A stretch of 64,000 nt of DNA, taken from assembly GCA_034766995.1 (NCBI GenBank), contig CM068313.1:52777275-52841274 (forward strand), read 5' to 3'. A model generated the notes under the pieces. The model was given only the letters and a program-made list of their open reading frames with translations. It was not told where the DNA came from and ran no database searches. Origin of the DNA: Acanthacorydalis orientalis. Its lineage: Eukaryota > Arthropoda > Insecta > Megaloptera > Corydalidae. Below, one piece after another: positions 12,044-36,923 of the stretch. The position numbers and the translations under genes are program-made. Position 1 is the stretch's first letter. Each line of letters opens with the position of its first letter.

Positions 12044-12091
<48 letters not shown>

Positions 12092-12152
12092 CAAATCAAA
12101 ACGTGATGCTTGTCGTCATGTGTAACCGATTATTCGTGTTCTGATTGGTTAA
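11912..12152. repeat. Three copies of GTTCTGATTGGTT
   Basis: GTTCTGATTGGTT occurs near 11919, 11946 and 12139, each containing an inverted CCAAT core. The first and third lie in similar surroundings (ATCAAAA(A/C)GTGA about 30-40 bp upstream), so part of the region looks like an old tandem duplication separated by a TA array. Confidence 0.5.
12044..12087. repeat. (TA)n array
   Basis: A pure TA run begins exactly at the mariner-type end at 12043. Confidence 0.9.
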
Positions 12153-12424
12153 TGGAGATAGCGTAGTCTCTATTCTAATTGACTGTCATCAGTCAAATAT
12201 ATGTAGCTCTCTCACGGTGTGCAATGAAAGAGGGTATACGATTTCAGTGCGAAACTAATAAGAAATTTATTCAAAATATTGTATTCACTGAAATTTTAAA
12301 GTAAAGAAATTGTTATACCTTTTAAGATGTATTTTATTATGTTCATTATTATAAACATATCCAATGAATCTTTTACGACTTACATTTTACCCGGATTATT
12401 TTGTGTGTATAATTTGTTGATTGC

Positions 12425-12515
12425 TGTAATTTGTTAGGGAGGGAGTGAGCGATGGCATAGTTCCCTCGGGAGATGGCGAGCGCAGCAACCAGAAGGAAAA
12501 CCCCTTAGCTTAAAT
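12425..12515. other. GC-rich island of unknown nature
   Basis: About 90 bp (for example GAGATGGCGAGCGCAGCAAC near 12470) are far richer in G+C than the flanks. No long open frame is present. It could be a non-coding exon or an element end. Confidence 0.3.
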
Positions 12516-12719
12516 AAACTACATTATTTAATCATATTAAATTTTTTATATTAATTCAGTAATATTGATTTAAATTAAAAGAGACAAAGAGAGAATTATT
12601 TTATTTAGATGTTTGTACTTTTTTAAGGAAAACTATAAAATGTAAAAATAAGATTTATTGAAACATGTGGGTTATAAATATATAATCTTCAATTTGCAAA
12701 TCCACAATTGAATAAAGTG

Positions 12720-12744
12720 CTCATTATATCTATATCTATCTATC

Positions 12745-12842
<98 letters not shown>

Positions 12843-12849
12843 ATATATA
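12720..12849. repeat. Compound (TATC)n(TG)n(TA)n array
   Basis: The tract runs directly into the foldback MITE starting at 12850. Open frames that read as Ile-Tyr repeats here come from the microsatellite. Confidence 0.9.
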
Positions 12850-12975
12850 GGTTGATTCAAGTTAGTCTGCCACATGAAAGTATTAAAAAAAGGCAGATAT
12901 TAAAAAAAATCATGTTATTTTTTAATTTTTGCATTTTTTTAATACCTCTATGTGGAAGCCAAAATTGAATCAACC
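12850..12975. mobile_element. Foldback MITE, copy 1 (short form)
   Basis: 126 bp lie between TA dinucleotides (12848-12849 and 12976-12977). The ends are inverted repeats of about 40 bp starting GGTTGATTCAA and containing CCACAT(G/A)(A/G)A(A/G)(A/G)GTATTAAAAA. The whole element can fold into one hairpin. It abuts a TA array on its left. Copies 2, 3 and 4 are at 26423, 36076 and 63779. Confidence 0.75.
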
Positions 12976-13386
12976 TACATAATCAATTAACTTCATATAC
13001 ATACATTTAAAATACAGTTACAAAACGCCTTATCTATATAAAATAATAAATCAATTGTAATTTTTTGTTTACTTCAAAAACATTCTTGTCCACTTTCTTG
13101 ATTCAGTAAAACGCATTTATATCTGTCACTGATTATACACAAGTGTAAAAGCGAAGAACTTCACATAGGTGGGCGACTTTTTTCTTGCTTTCACACAACT
13201 TTGAAGTTCAAATACTTTTGAAACGTGTGTATTTGCATCAAACATTCGGGAAATAGTTATGTTTTTTAAGCGACAAAAACCAGTGCAAGTTGTGTCAGTT
13301 TCCTTAAGTAAAGTGATTTTGTTAGATTCCTAAAACGTTGTATTTTGAAATCAGCGATTGAGTTTCAAGTGTTCTCCACAGATAAA
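12976..13386. other. Region upstream of gene A
   Basis: This holds no open frame. If the exon proposed at 13387 is right, the last 150-250 bp should contain the promoter and 5' untranslated region of gene A. TCAGT (part of GTGTCAGTTTCC near 13300) fits the arthropod initiator consensus, but I see no clear TATA box. Confidence 0.3.
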
Positions 13387-25820
<12,434 letters not shown>

Positions 25821-25863
25821 TTTTTTCTATTAGGGCTATCAAACAAAAATGAGAGGTATGAAT

Positions 25864-25869
25864 AATAAA
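25864..25869 (+). terminator. Gene A polyadenylation signal candidate
   Basis: AATAAA lies 44 bp beyond the gene A stop codon, a usual distance. Further AATAAA motifs occur downstream in this AT-rich sequence, so the assignment is tentative. Confidence 0.4.
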
Positions 25870-26422
25870 GTAAAATATAATTTTAGTCAAAGTTCAAATA
25901 TAGTTGATTTTTATATTACATTATAATTTATTTTTTTGATTTTTATTAAAAACGAACCAAAAGTATGAAGTTATACCAGCTTAAGTATAATAAAACTGTG
26001 AAATAAATAGTTGTATATATTATTGTTTGGAAATATTTTAAAATTAGCATATATTTTCATTTTTTCATATTTTTGAAGTCCTAAAGTTTTTTTAGACAGC
26101 TCAAAATGTATTTTGTTACTTTTTAATTCAATGTTAAAATGTTATTATGTATGGATATTAAATTATTTTTGTAAGTAGTCTATTATATTTGTTCCTATTT
26201 AATACAAATTTCTTTTTTTCTATATTATTGCAGTCTATATTTTTGTTAAACGTGAATTGTTTTTTATAAGAATAAAATGTAGTATTAATAAATGATGTAT
26301 TAGAGTACATTCTATAATATTCAGTAAGCTTCTTAGTGTAGAATACAAACAAGTACATTTATTTATAAATAAATATGTTTTATATCAAGTTACTCTTACA
26401 ATATAAAGAAAAACTTTATATA
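25870..26422. other. Intergenic between convergent genes A and B
   Basis: AT-rich sequence without a recognisable open frame or element. Confidence 0.5.
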
Positions 26423-26624
26423 GATAATTCAACTTAGGCTTCCACATGAAAGTATTAAAGAAAATGCAAAAGTTACAAAAAAAATGTATCCCTCATTTAG
26501 TATTTTAGTTCAATTTATTTTGGTATTGAATTGAACTAAGTACTAAAAAAATAACATGAATTTTCTTAACTTCTACACCTTGTTTTAATACTTCCATGTG
26601 GAAGCCCAAATAGAATAAATCACC
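26423..26624. mobile_element. Foldback MITE, copy 2 (long form)
   Basis: The ends are inverted repeats containing GGCTTCCACATGAAAGTATT at left and its complement at right. The middle holds a second inverted repeat around TAGTATTTTAGTTCAAT and ATTGAACTAAGTACTA. The whole 202 bp can fold as a nested hairpin. The left flank is a short TATATA run. It shares the nested middle with copy 3. Confidence 0.75.
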
Positions 26625-26639
26625 TTATATATGTTTTTA

Positions 26640-27720
26640 GGATTTAAAATGTGTTTTCGATAGTATTAATCACAACCAGTGGTGCACTCAGGATTTATTC
26701 TTGGGAGGGGAGACGAATTGAACGGATTAAAAAATTTATAATGTTATTTCAATAAAATCATTAGCTGGTTATAAAAAAATATTTAAAGAATAAAGTCTGA
26801 TTTTCTTTCCTTTTTACAAAGCTCTTGAATTACTTCAGTCGTGGTTACATTAATCTCTCTGTGTATATATAGGGGATAATGATAGTGGATTTTATTAATC
26901 TCTCTTTTTATATAAGAGGTTTGAGGGATTCCAGAGCCCATTGCCTCCCTGGGTGCACCACTGATCACAATTTACTTTGGGGAAAGCTATATAATAGTGG
27001 ATTCCATGTGTGTTTAATAAATACAATCCAAAACCAATACAATAAAGCAATTATAAGAATAAGAATCAAACCTGAAACATATACAACTGAAATGTGTATA
27101 ATAGGGGAAATTCTACAATGAAACTCTAAGCTATATCCATTTCTTACTATTTATTAGAGACCTAGAGGATTCCTACATAAAAAAATGATTTAATAGACCA
27201 GTATTTAATATAAACATGTTACTATTTACAGACAGTCTAAGAAGCACAAAAAAGATCTATTAAAAATGAATACTATATTATTATTGCATGAGAAACTATT
27301 TTGAAGTCAACATACAAGAAGCTAAAGTTATGATATTTAAGCTAAAAAGGATATGTAACAAAAATAAGCTAAAAGTTCTAAGCAGTTTTATTCAATCAAA
27401 TCCTTAGAAATATTGAATTTCAATGAAACATTGAAATACATGCAATCAAAAGCTAAGATTGTAATAAAAACAGCATAACATCAACAATCAACAACTGAAA
27501 CATAAACAAAACTTTAATAAACAATAGTTACTACAATTATTGTAGGTATAATTATATGACGACTACCATATCAAAATGAAATTGAAATAACTCAACAACA
27601 CTTTTATAAAATACTACTTTTGGTACTACAAAATATATTTAAAAAATAAATTATTACATTTAAAACGGCCTTAAGGTTATGATAAAAAATAAATAAAATA
27701 GACAACAACTGGTACCCACA
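26640..27720 (+). pseudogene. Non-LTR reverse transcriptase fragment interrupted by a MITE
   Basis: The frame before 26676 reads DLKCVFDSINH and resumes after 26963 with NLLWGKLYNSGFHVCLINT, which together form RT motif A (FDSINHxLLW, catalytic Asp included). Further blocks are YNKAIIRIRIKP, a degraded GEILQ (usual GxxQG), LLFTDS in place of the FADD box (27219-27236, second Asp lost), and late pieces such as ITQQHFYKILLLV. Stops and frameshifts are numerous. The gap 26677-26963 is a separate hAT-type insertion. Confidence 0.7.
26677..26963. mobile_element. hAT-type MITE (287 bp) inside the RT fragment
   Basis: The ends are CAGTGGTGCACTCAGGATTT and, inverted, CAGTGGTGCACCCAGGGAGG. The 8-bp flanks ATCACAAC (26669-26676) and ATCACAAT (26964-26971) are target duplications with one difference. 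No coding capacity. Confidence 0.9.
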
Positions 27721-28518
27721 GAAATATCTGGAACAATTAAAGAAAAGGAAACTCTAAATCAGGGTCATGTGGTGGTATGGAGTAATGGAGCACTTGCTCC
27801 AAGTGTCTCAAGTATGAAGGGGTCTGTCAGATATTTCGTAATTTTTTATTTTGTTTTATTATTTGTATGATTTTTGTTTATTTATAACGAATAATAAAAA
27901 TTAAATAATATATAGCGTTGTCAGTGTTTCTAGAAGGTACCTTGTACCTAATTTACAATTATAGATTTCATCTTTGATGAAACTTCACCAGAAAAGATTT
28001 CAATCATTCTACAATTAAGGACACTCAGCTGACACGAAAGGCCGTAGACGACCAGGACAGTATAAAAAAAATACAATTATAATTTTACTTCAGTTTTTAC
28101 AAAAGTAATTTTTTTATTAGTCACATTTTCTATATTCTATAAGAGTATTTATAAATTTCAAAAAGTTCAAATATTCTTTTTATTTTGTCCAGATTTTCTC
28201 TGTAAATAGGTTTGTGTAGTGAGTAATAAATTTTGTTACTATATTATGTTATTATCAACTGTTTCGAACATTTCAAATTTTATTGTTCTTTAAAAATATA
28301 TAAATGTATATTTTAATATATATTTATTTTTAAAATAAAAATAATTTTATATACAAAGCAATACTTATATATACGTAACATATTTTTTTAATTTAGTTAT
28401 GTATTTATTTATAAAAGTACAAAATAAAAAAAATAAAGTGGATTTTTAAATCTAAAATTTATGTTTATAAAAAAATTAAAAATGTAAAATATTTATTATG
28501 TAGAAATTATCAATTTGC
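27721..28518. other. 3' flank of gene B, no recognised gene
   Basis: AT-rich sequence. A few patches (for example AGGCCGTAGACGACCAGGAC near 28038) may be the tail of the reverse transcriptase element. TTTATT on the plus strand at 28492-28497 and near 28403 are possible polyadenylation signals for gene B. Confidence 0.4.
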
Positions 28519-31500
28519 TTAATTCATATAGGCAGGAAAATTCTCATCAGTTTTTTCATATTTTATGTTTTCATTCCATATGTCTGAATCACTATTAATC
28601 TCATTTAAGATATTTTCTTTTAGAAGCCCTGCAAATGGTTTTTGTAGTATTTTTGGTATTGATGTACGAACAGTTTCTTCATTATTCCTCTTATTATTGT
28701 GTTTGCTTTCCATTCTGTTTTCTGTTAAACTATTCAGTTCTTCGTACAATTCTTTATAAAGTTTTACACAGTCTTCAGGATTTTTTTCTCCCATTGTATT
28801 GTATATATTTTCATATTTGTCTACTATTGCTTTTATCCTGTTTTTTGCATCAATTATAGCTTCGCCAATTGATTGAGATGTATTTTCATTATTTATAACT
28901 GATCTATTTTCTAAATTAATGTTTTCTGTAATGTTCTTAATTAATGAAGATATGGTTGTCATTTCTTGAAATGTATTTATTAGAGTTGTAGAATTATTAG
29001 AAATTAGATTCATATCTTCAGAAGTAGGGCTATCAACTTTTTCATCATTTATTACTGAAGTGATTGTACTCTCTGCATTATTTTTATCTTCGATTATTTC
29101 AGTTATTGAAGACATAGTTGTTTTCTGAGATGTATCAATTGATGTAATTAATTCTACATTAGCATTTGCTGTATTTTCTAATTTTTGATCTGAATTAAAT
29201 GTATTATTAATTGAAATATTTGTATTAATAGAATTGTCAGATAAAAGATTTTTTTCAGTTAGTATTAAAATATTATTTGATGAATTTTTAGAATCATCTA
29301 TTGGTTTAGAGGTTGTCTGAGAGAATAAGGTAGAATCATTTGATACTTTGTCAACAAAAGTATCATTTATTAAGTCAGAACTATCAGCAGATTTCATTTC
29401 GTTACTATTAATATTTTTAGATAATGCTTTTTGACTTTGTAAAGAAGTTTCTGAAATAACTGGAGAAGGTTCTGCTTTCAGTGTAGCTATTTTAAACTTA
29501 TCTAGATTTGTTTCTTCCGTTTCATTTGCTTTTTCTGTTTCTGTAGTATCAGTAAATGTAATCGCATCTGTATTATTTATTTCGCTACTATTCTCAAAAA
29601 TATTTTCTGTATGCAGTGTTGGTTCATTATCAGATACTGACGGAAAATTAAGATCTATTCTTTCTGGCATCGTCTTTAAAACAGATTCAGGATCATTATG
29701 ATTACTTTCTATATTGTTCATTATATTCAAGATATTTGATTTATGTGTTAGATCTTCAGACTGAATGTCTTCACTCTCTCTTGCATTTATTGGAAACATT
29801 GATGGTTTATCAGATATAGAATTTCTTTGAGAATTATAATAATTGTATGGTTCTATTTTATTATAATATGGATCAGAATGTACTGTGGAATATGTTATTG
29901 GATCTACATATATTATATAATGATCATCATTTGAAGGGAATACATAAGGAGATTTAGTATGAATTAATAAATTATTGTATGGATTTACATAATTTAAACT
30001 CTGTAGAGAATTTCTACTTGTTTCAATAGGAGCAATAAATGATATTTTTTCACTTCGTTTTTGATTTTCTCTATCGTCGAGGAATTTATTGCTTTCCATT
30101 TCAGTTGAAAAATTATTGTCTTTTAAATTATCTTGAATTTGGTTTGCTGAAACATCACTAGTTCTTATCGAGTCACATGGAACTGGTTCTAAAGATACAG
30201 TGTCGGCACTCTTTGGCGATGACACCGAATCGAAATTATTTTTTAATGAAACAACTTGTACATGTTCAGGTTCCTCAAACCAATTCGATCTTGATGCAGG
30301 TTCAAGCACATAATAAACTTTTCTAGGTTTACTTTTACGGTATACATTTGAAGGAGAGATACGTTTCAATATCATCGGTTGATTTTCAGTAATAGTTGAA
30401 TCAGCTAATAAAGGTTCTTGTTGAACTTTGTTTAATATATTTTGTTCTTTTCTTATATTTGAGATAGGAGTTCTAGTCTTTAAAAAAGGTCTGGTATCCA
30501 TTGTGGAAAATTTTGGCATTTTATAAGAATTTGATGGAAATTCTGTTTCAAATTTAGGAACCAATAATAAAGGAAAAAGCATTCTAGGAGAATTTTTCAT
30601 TGTGTTCACTGTTTGATAGCCAGAGTGTAACAGATCACCTGTGTGTCTCAGTAAGTTTTCTGAATGATCAATTGTATCTTGTGTTGCACTGCGGAATTTA
30701 TCGAATACTTTCACTTTTTCCATAGATTGTTCTTGTAGGTTTGGATTTGTGGATGAAACGCAATCAAAATTTTTAATTTCACTGTCTCTTGATCTGCCTA
30801 ATGAAGGATCACGATTTGATGGTAATAAAAGTTCAAGAAGAGGATGTTCTAATAACCCTACTGCTGTATTTCTTGCTGAATCTGCTGCATTTCTTGCATG
30901 GTATATAGGAAAATTAGGGTTTTCAAAAATATTATCAGTAGCATCATTTAAGTTATCTAATGTTTTTTGAACATTCAATCGTTTTCTAGGATATGCTAAA
31001 GTATTTAGTAAGGCAGTTGTACGCTTTGAACGAATATGAGGTAAATTATATTCATTAAACAGTGTGAAATTTGTTTTTTCTTCTGAAGATGATAAATTTT
31101 CTTCGAGTAATAATTGTTTTCTTTCTTGTTGAATTTGTCGATCCTCTCTACTACAATTTAAATTTTTTGCTTCACGTTTATAAGTTCGATGTCTATTGTA
31201 ATCTGAATGCCTGTATGGAACATCTATAAAATTTCGTAAATTCATGTCTGGTATTTTATTAACATTTTCATTTCGTGTCAGAATACAAGGCTCTATATTT
31301 GAATTGAAATTATTTGGAACATTCCTGAAACTGAAAATATTACTCGACAAACCAGAATTTGCTGTAGCTGAGGCAGAAGCTTGAGAAAATTGACTAGGAT
31401 TTCTGTGAATTATTCCTGATTGTTGAGGGAAAACAGTTTGAATGGGATTTAATGGTATACCTGTTTGTAATCCAAACTGTGTTTGTGGTAAAATATTTAA

Positions 31501-32540
31501 ATTACTGTTTTGAACTGAAGTCTGTGATGTAGTCTGAGAGCTTGTACTAAAAGCAGATGTCGGTAGTACAGGATTTTGTATAATCGGTGTACTAATAGGC
31601 ATTTGTACAAATTGTGGGCGTACAACGGTGTGTTGCGAAAAAGGATCATGCGATATTATTTTTTGAATTGAAAATAGTTTTTGTGTTGTGAAATGAGGTG
31701 TTCTGGGATCAGGGTTTCCATTATGATAAATTGTTTCTGGCTTATATTGAATATTTTGAGTTTTAGTGTTATGTGAAGAATTATTATTTGGATTTAGATG
31801 GGCTGGAAAAATACTTATATGAAAATTGGTTGTTGGTTGCCCTTGTCCAGGCAATGTACTATGTATACTGCCATGTTTATGTAATTGATTCGGAATAGAT
31901 GGTGGAAAATCAGGCTGTGGTACATTTAAAGAAGTTTGTGGATGAGCTGGTTCAATAGGTAAAAGTGATATATTAGGGATTTGATTGTGAGAAGGAAATA
32001 TCGTAATATGAGTAACAGAAGGATGATTGAGAGGATTAAATTGAGTTTTATGCAGAGAATTATTCAATTGTTGGTCTGAGAAAGTATCAGATTTATTTAC
32101 ATGACTTGTAAAGTTGTTCGTTTCAGTATCAAAAATTCTGTGATCAATATCTGGATCAAACGGGTGCAGTATTAAACCAGGTGGTTTAAATTCTGTAGAA
32201 ATATTTTCTGAATTTTTTGTTAAATCAGGAAATTTAATATTACTACTGTTTACTTTATTAAGAAACGGATGGCCTTTTCTAGAAATGACACTGTTTCTTG
32301 TTTCCGTCAAAAAGTTAGTATTATTAGCTAATAAAGAAGATTTACTATGTTCTTTATTTTCATTATTAACTTCTCCTGTTATAATTGGTTCGAGTATCGT
32401 TTCTTTTCGATTTGAATTCATATTATCTTGGTCTTCGGCATTTCGATAACTAGTTTTCGTAATAAAATAACGTACTGGAGTCGCAATGAGTCTGCACGTT
32501 TCCAAGAATTGTGGTTGTAAAGTTTGTATATTATTTACAT
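28519..32540 (-). CDS. Gene B exon 3 (main 4-kb open frame)
   Basis: About 4 kb stay open on the minus strand in very AT-rich DNA, which cannot be chance. The acceptor ATTTTTTCAG (complement at 32541-32550) precedes ATGTAAATAAT; with the G of exon 2 this gives Asp and continues [17 protein letters not shown], so the upstream TGTAAAT is read in another frame. It carries the Asn/Ser-rich region, RSKR, the ordered [19 protein letters not shown] segment, and the C-terminal [20 protein letters not shown] segment, ending AYMN and TAA at 28519-28521. Confidence 0.9.
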
Positions 32541-33807
32541 CTGAAAAAATGTTTGTTATTTTCTTTTTATTGTTATGGCATTCATTATAATAATATTTTT
32601 TGATATTGTTTAGACTTGTAACAAAGAATTTCTCTTTTAATGATTATCAGTTGTAATTTTTTTTTTCTAATTTGGCTAAAAATTTAATTCATTTTATGGA
32701 AAAATTTCACATTATCAAAATACACATTTGATTCTTGTTGATGACTTGATACACACATTTGATATAATTTCAGTCTTTTTGTTTTAATTTATATGCAATA
32801 TGCTTTACAGTTATTGAAAATTAGATGATTGAAAAATTCAACATATTTTTAAAATTATGTATATAAAAAATATATGGTTACATTTTTATTCAATTTGATT
32901 TAAAAGATAAACATGAAAGTACATTTGCATGCTTAAATTTTAAAAAATCAAATTATATTTTTTAGTATTTTCTGTGAGTGAAAAATAAAAGATGTTTAGC
33001 GTTTAATATTTTACAGACATCACTCTTTAAAAAATAAATTGTAATTTAAATACTTGGATGTGAAACTAACAAAATATCAATTAATAAAATAAATATATAT
33101 TTTAGTTTACGATTACAAGAACTTTATAATCGATTGATTCATGTTATTTATTCAGTTTATACTTCATTTATTAGGAATATAAAAATTGTTTAATATTTAA
33201 TACATTTTATACATTAGAATATCTGTTAAGAAATTTTATAAACATTAAAATTTTGAATATTGAATTCATAGAAATGATTATTGTAAATTTTATTCCTTTT
33301 TTAATCTGATTACAAATCAAAGGTATTTTAAAGTAAATGATGGTCTATATATATATTTCATGAATAGCTTAATTTCTTTTTAATTTATAACATATTATTT
33401 ATATGAGAACATACTTTACCTTCATCGCTTTCTTCTTCTAATGCACTACGTACAACTGGAATATAATGAACTCTTGGAACATGTGGGTGTGGTACAGGTG
33501 GTAAAGGATGTAGCGGTTGCACATGATGTGGAGGAAGAAAAATTGGATGAGGGTTATGCAATACTGGACGTGGATGATGAGGTACTGGATGTGGATGATG
33601 AGATACTAGATGTGGATGATGAGATACTGGATGTGGATGCTGTAACATAGCATCTGCTCTTATATTAGCCAAATTTAATGCAGTTATTGCATCTAATGGA
33701 GATGGAGATCCCGATATTGGATTTTTGATATAAATTAAAATAAGTAGTATTGCATGTAGAACCTGAAACAAGTATATTATAAAAAAATGATTAATGTGTA
33801 ATTATAG

Positions 33808-33865
<58 letters not shown>

Positions 33866-33875
33866 CATATATACA

Positions 33876-33941
<66 letters not shown>

Positions 33942-34099
33942 AAGAATATATATATAAGAAGAATTTTTGAAGGTCTCAAAAAGATCATTGAGTGCTGTAA
34001 AAAATGTATTAGTATTAAGAAGGATTATGTTGAGAAAAAAAATTCAGATCAATCAGACTTTTCTTTCCCTTTTTTTCGCGAAATTATGAACCTCCCCTA

Positions 34100-34163
<64 letters not shown>

Positions 34164-36022
34164 ACAGATAGATAGATAGATAAAAAGAAAGAGAGGAGAG
34201 TATATGTGAAATAAAAAAATATAAAGATATAGAGCTGGGGTTCCCAATGAGATCGGTATTTCCCCTGATGAACCCCAAAACGTCGATTGGGGGTCGATAA
34301 ACAAATTAAATACATATTCGACATGCGTACATATTATATATGCTGTATCCGAGCGCAGACTCTAAGGGGCGACAAATCGGATACCAGAGGAGCGAATTGG
34401 TATTTTTGACAAAAATATATAAAATTTAATGGAGCTAGGTTTTATATTTTAAATTTGGATGAATTGAATATCTTTTATTAAATTTTATTGTAAATATTAT
34501 TTAACTGTGTTTTTGTTTTCAATGTACACCTGTGTATTATTAAAAAGACTAATAATAATTATAACAAGAATCATTTATTAAATGCAGTCATTTAAGAATT
34601 CTTAAAAACATTTTTCTCTATCATTTTTATTACTATTTTAAAAACTAAAATAATTTCTTCAAAAATCAGCATGAAATATTTTAATGCAACGAGGGAGGCG
34701 CAATAGTAGTTCTAAATTTTAGGGGGGTCAATAAAGAAATAATTTTTTGTAAGGGGTTAATGTATGAAAAAGTTTGGAACTCCTGATATAGAGTATAGAT
34801 AGACTACTCTCTTATATAGGTATAAAATAGAAATAAGTAAAAGATACGAAAATTTAATTCTGTATATGAACTCTTTCATTTTCCAGTGTGTGTGTGCGTG
34901 TGTGTGTTTAAGGTGAGGGAGGTATTCATCCAGGCACTTTTTAAGTGTTTATTAACCTTTTTAAACATTTAAATTTAGTTTATACAAAAAAAGAATGTTC
35001 GGTTTGATAAAATTCTCATATTATTGAATTTTGAAAATTAAAATTTAGTCAAAACACTTAAATTAGGAATGTTAGTTAAAACAGTAAAATTAAAATAATA
35101 ATTTAATTCCGTAAATAAATTCTTTATGTGAATGTTTTTGATACCATGCTATTTTAAAAATATCGTAAAGTTTTTAAAGAATTCTTATTTTTATTTGTGT
35201 AATACAAGACGGGATATATCACATGAAAGACTATGTATTATATTTATCTGTACTACGGAGAAATAAAGATCAAGTGCGCCTTATGTAACATTTCATATAA
35301 AGATAACGATTCATATGTAACTTGATTAAAATTACATTGGATTTATATTTGTTACAACGTGTTCATTCTCTGTTTTTCATTTCTGTTAACCGGTCATTGG
35401 TGTGATTGTCGCTGTATTAAAATATCTTTTTGTGCATTGTGAAACAATAGTGGGCAATTATTATAGTGGAACTGATAAAGAATTATAAACTTCTAATTAA
35501 TTAGTGCGATTAATTTTTTCACGTTTTTGTATTTAAGTTATAATCAATTGTCATCTACAGTGTGGTGCGTGTTTATTCGATATTTTCAAATAACTGGATT
35601 CGCCAGATGTAGACTACTAAAGGTATGAATAAATGTTAATGATATTAATATTGTTGATACATTTACAGTGATAGTGTTTATATTTCAATTATCTAAAATA
35701 ATTTTTAAACCGTTCTCATTTTATCTACTTAGAAATTATATTTGTAAAAATTAGTTTTCGTTTTGGATATAAGATACATCGCTTATATAACTGTAAAACA
35801 AATAATTTCGGTTATTATTTTAATGTTGAATATCAACAAATTGTTTTTTTTTTTATATAAGATAAAGGTATAGGAACTATATGATTATGGAAATAAAAAT
35901 GAATAAGAAACTACTGAAAAATTAGATTTTTCTATACTTTCTTACTTAATATAATGGCATGTACAATAATTTATTACGTTTTTCAAGAAAATATGTTTTA
36001 AAATAATCTTTATCTCTCTTTT

Positions 36023-36079
<57 letters not shown>

Positions 36080-36284
36080 TCAATTTAAGCTTCTATATAA
36101 AAGTTAAAAAAATCGCAAAAATTAAAAAATCATGTTATTTTTTATTTAGTATTTTAGTTCAATTATATTTTAGTATTGAATTGAACTAAAATACAGAATG
36201 AAAAATTACATGAATTTTTTTAATACTTTTATGTGAGCACCTAAATTGAATCACCTCTCTCTCTCTCTCTCTATATATATATAC

Positions 36285-36316
<32 letters not shown>

Positions 36317-36881
36317 GTGTATGTATGTATATATATATATATGTATATATACACACACACATTCGGTTTACCAGACATTCAGTGTATACTGCTGTCCCGT
36401 ATTTTACGTCGCATTTTGCTGTCTCATATTGTACTTGTAGGGAAAGCCTAATGTCTCGTTTTATAATGAAAAAATAAAATTATAAATATTATGTATAAGA
36501 AATTATAATTTTCAATATTCGTTTCGAATTACATCTTGAATTTATTTGTAAGCCATAAAAACTGAAGTCGAGGAAATTAAATGTGTTGATGGTTTATGGG
36601 GGCTGCATGGCGGTGACGGTCCCTTTTAACAGTCTTTCTATTAAGTATAATCATTTTATTTATATTTCGGTACAGATATATTACATTTGCTTATTTACAA
36701 ACAATTCTGATTTGGACATTGTGCGGTGCGGTAAAAGTAGTCGTAAATATAAGGCCTGAATTGCATCTAATTATTATAATGTTCCTAAATTATATCATTT
36801 AACAAAATTGTTTTAAGGATCGGAGTTGGCCTTTTAACACCCATCTCTCTTATTTGGTTTTCCAAAATCTGGCAACCCTTA

Positions 36882-36923
<42 letters not shown>

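Noticed and set aside
30749..30970. 73-codon plus-strand frame inside gene B exon 3
   Set aside because: Antisense shadow of a long open frame; no domain and no splice or start evidence.
33441..33650. Plus-strand frame with LDVDDEI repeats
   Set aside because: It is the antisense reading of the His-Pro repeats of gene B exon 2.
33385..33771. Starting gene B at 33771
   Set aside because: The codon is TTG inside a splice acceptor (CTTGTTTCAG). A small upstream exon is needed.
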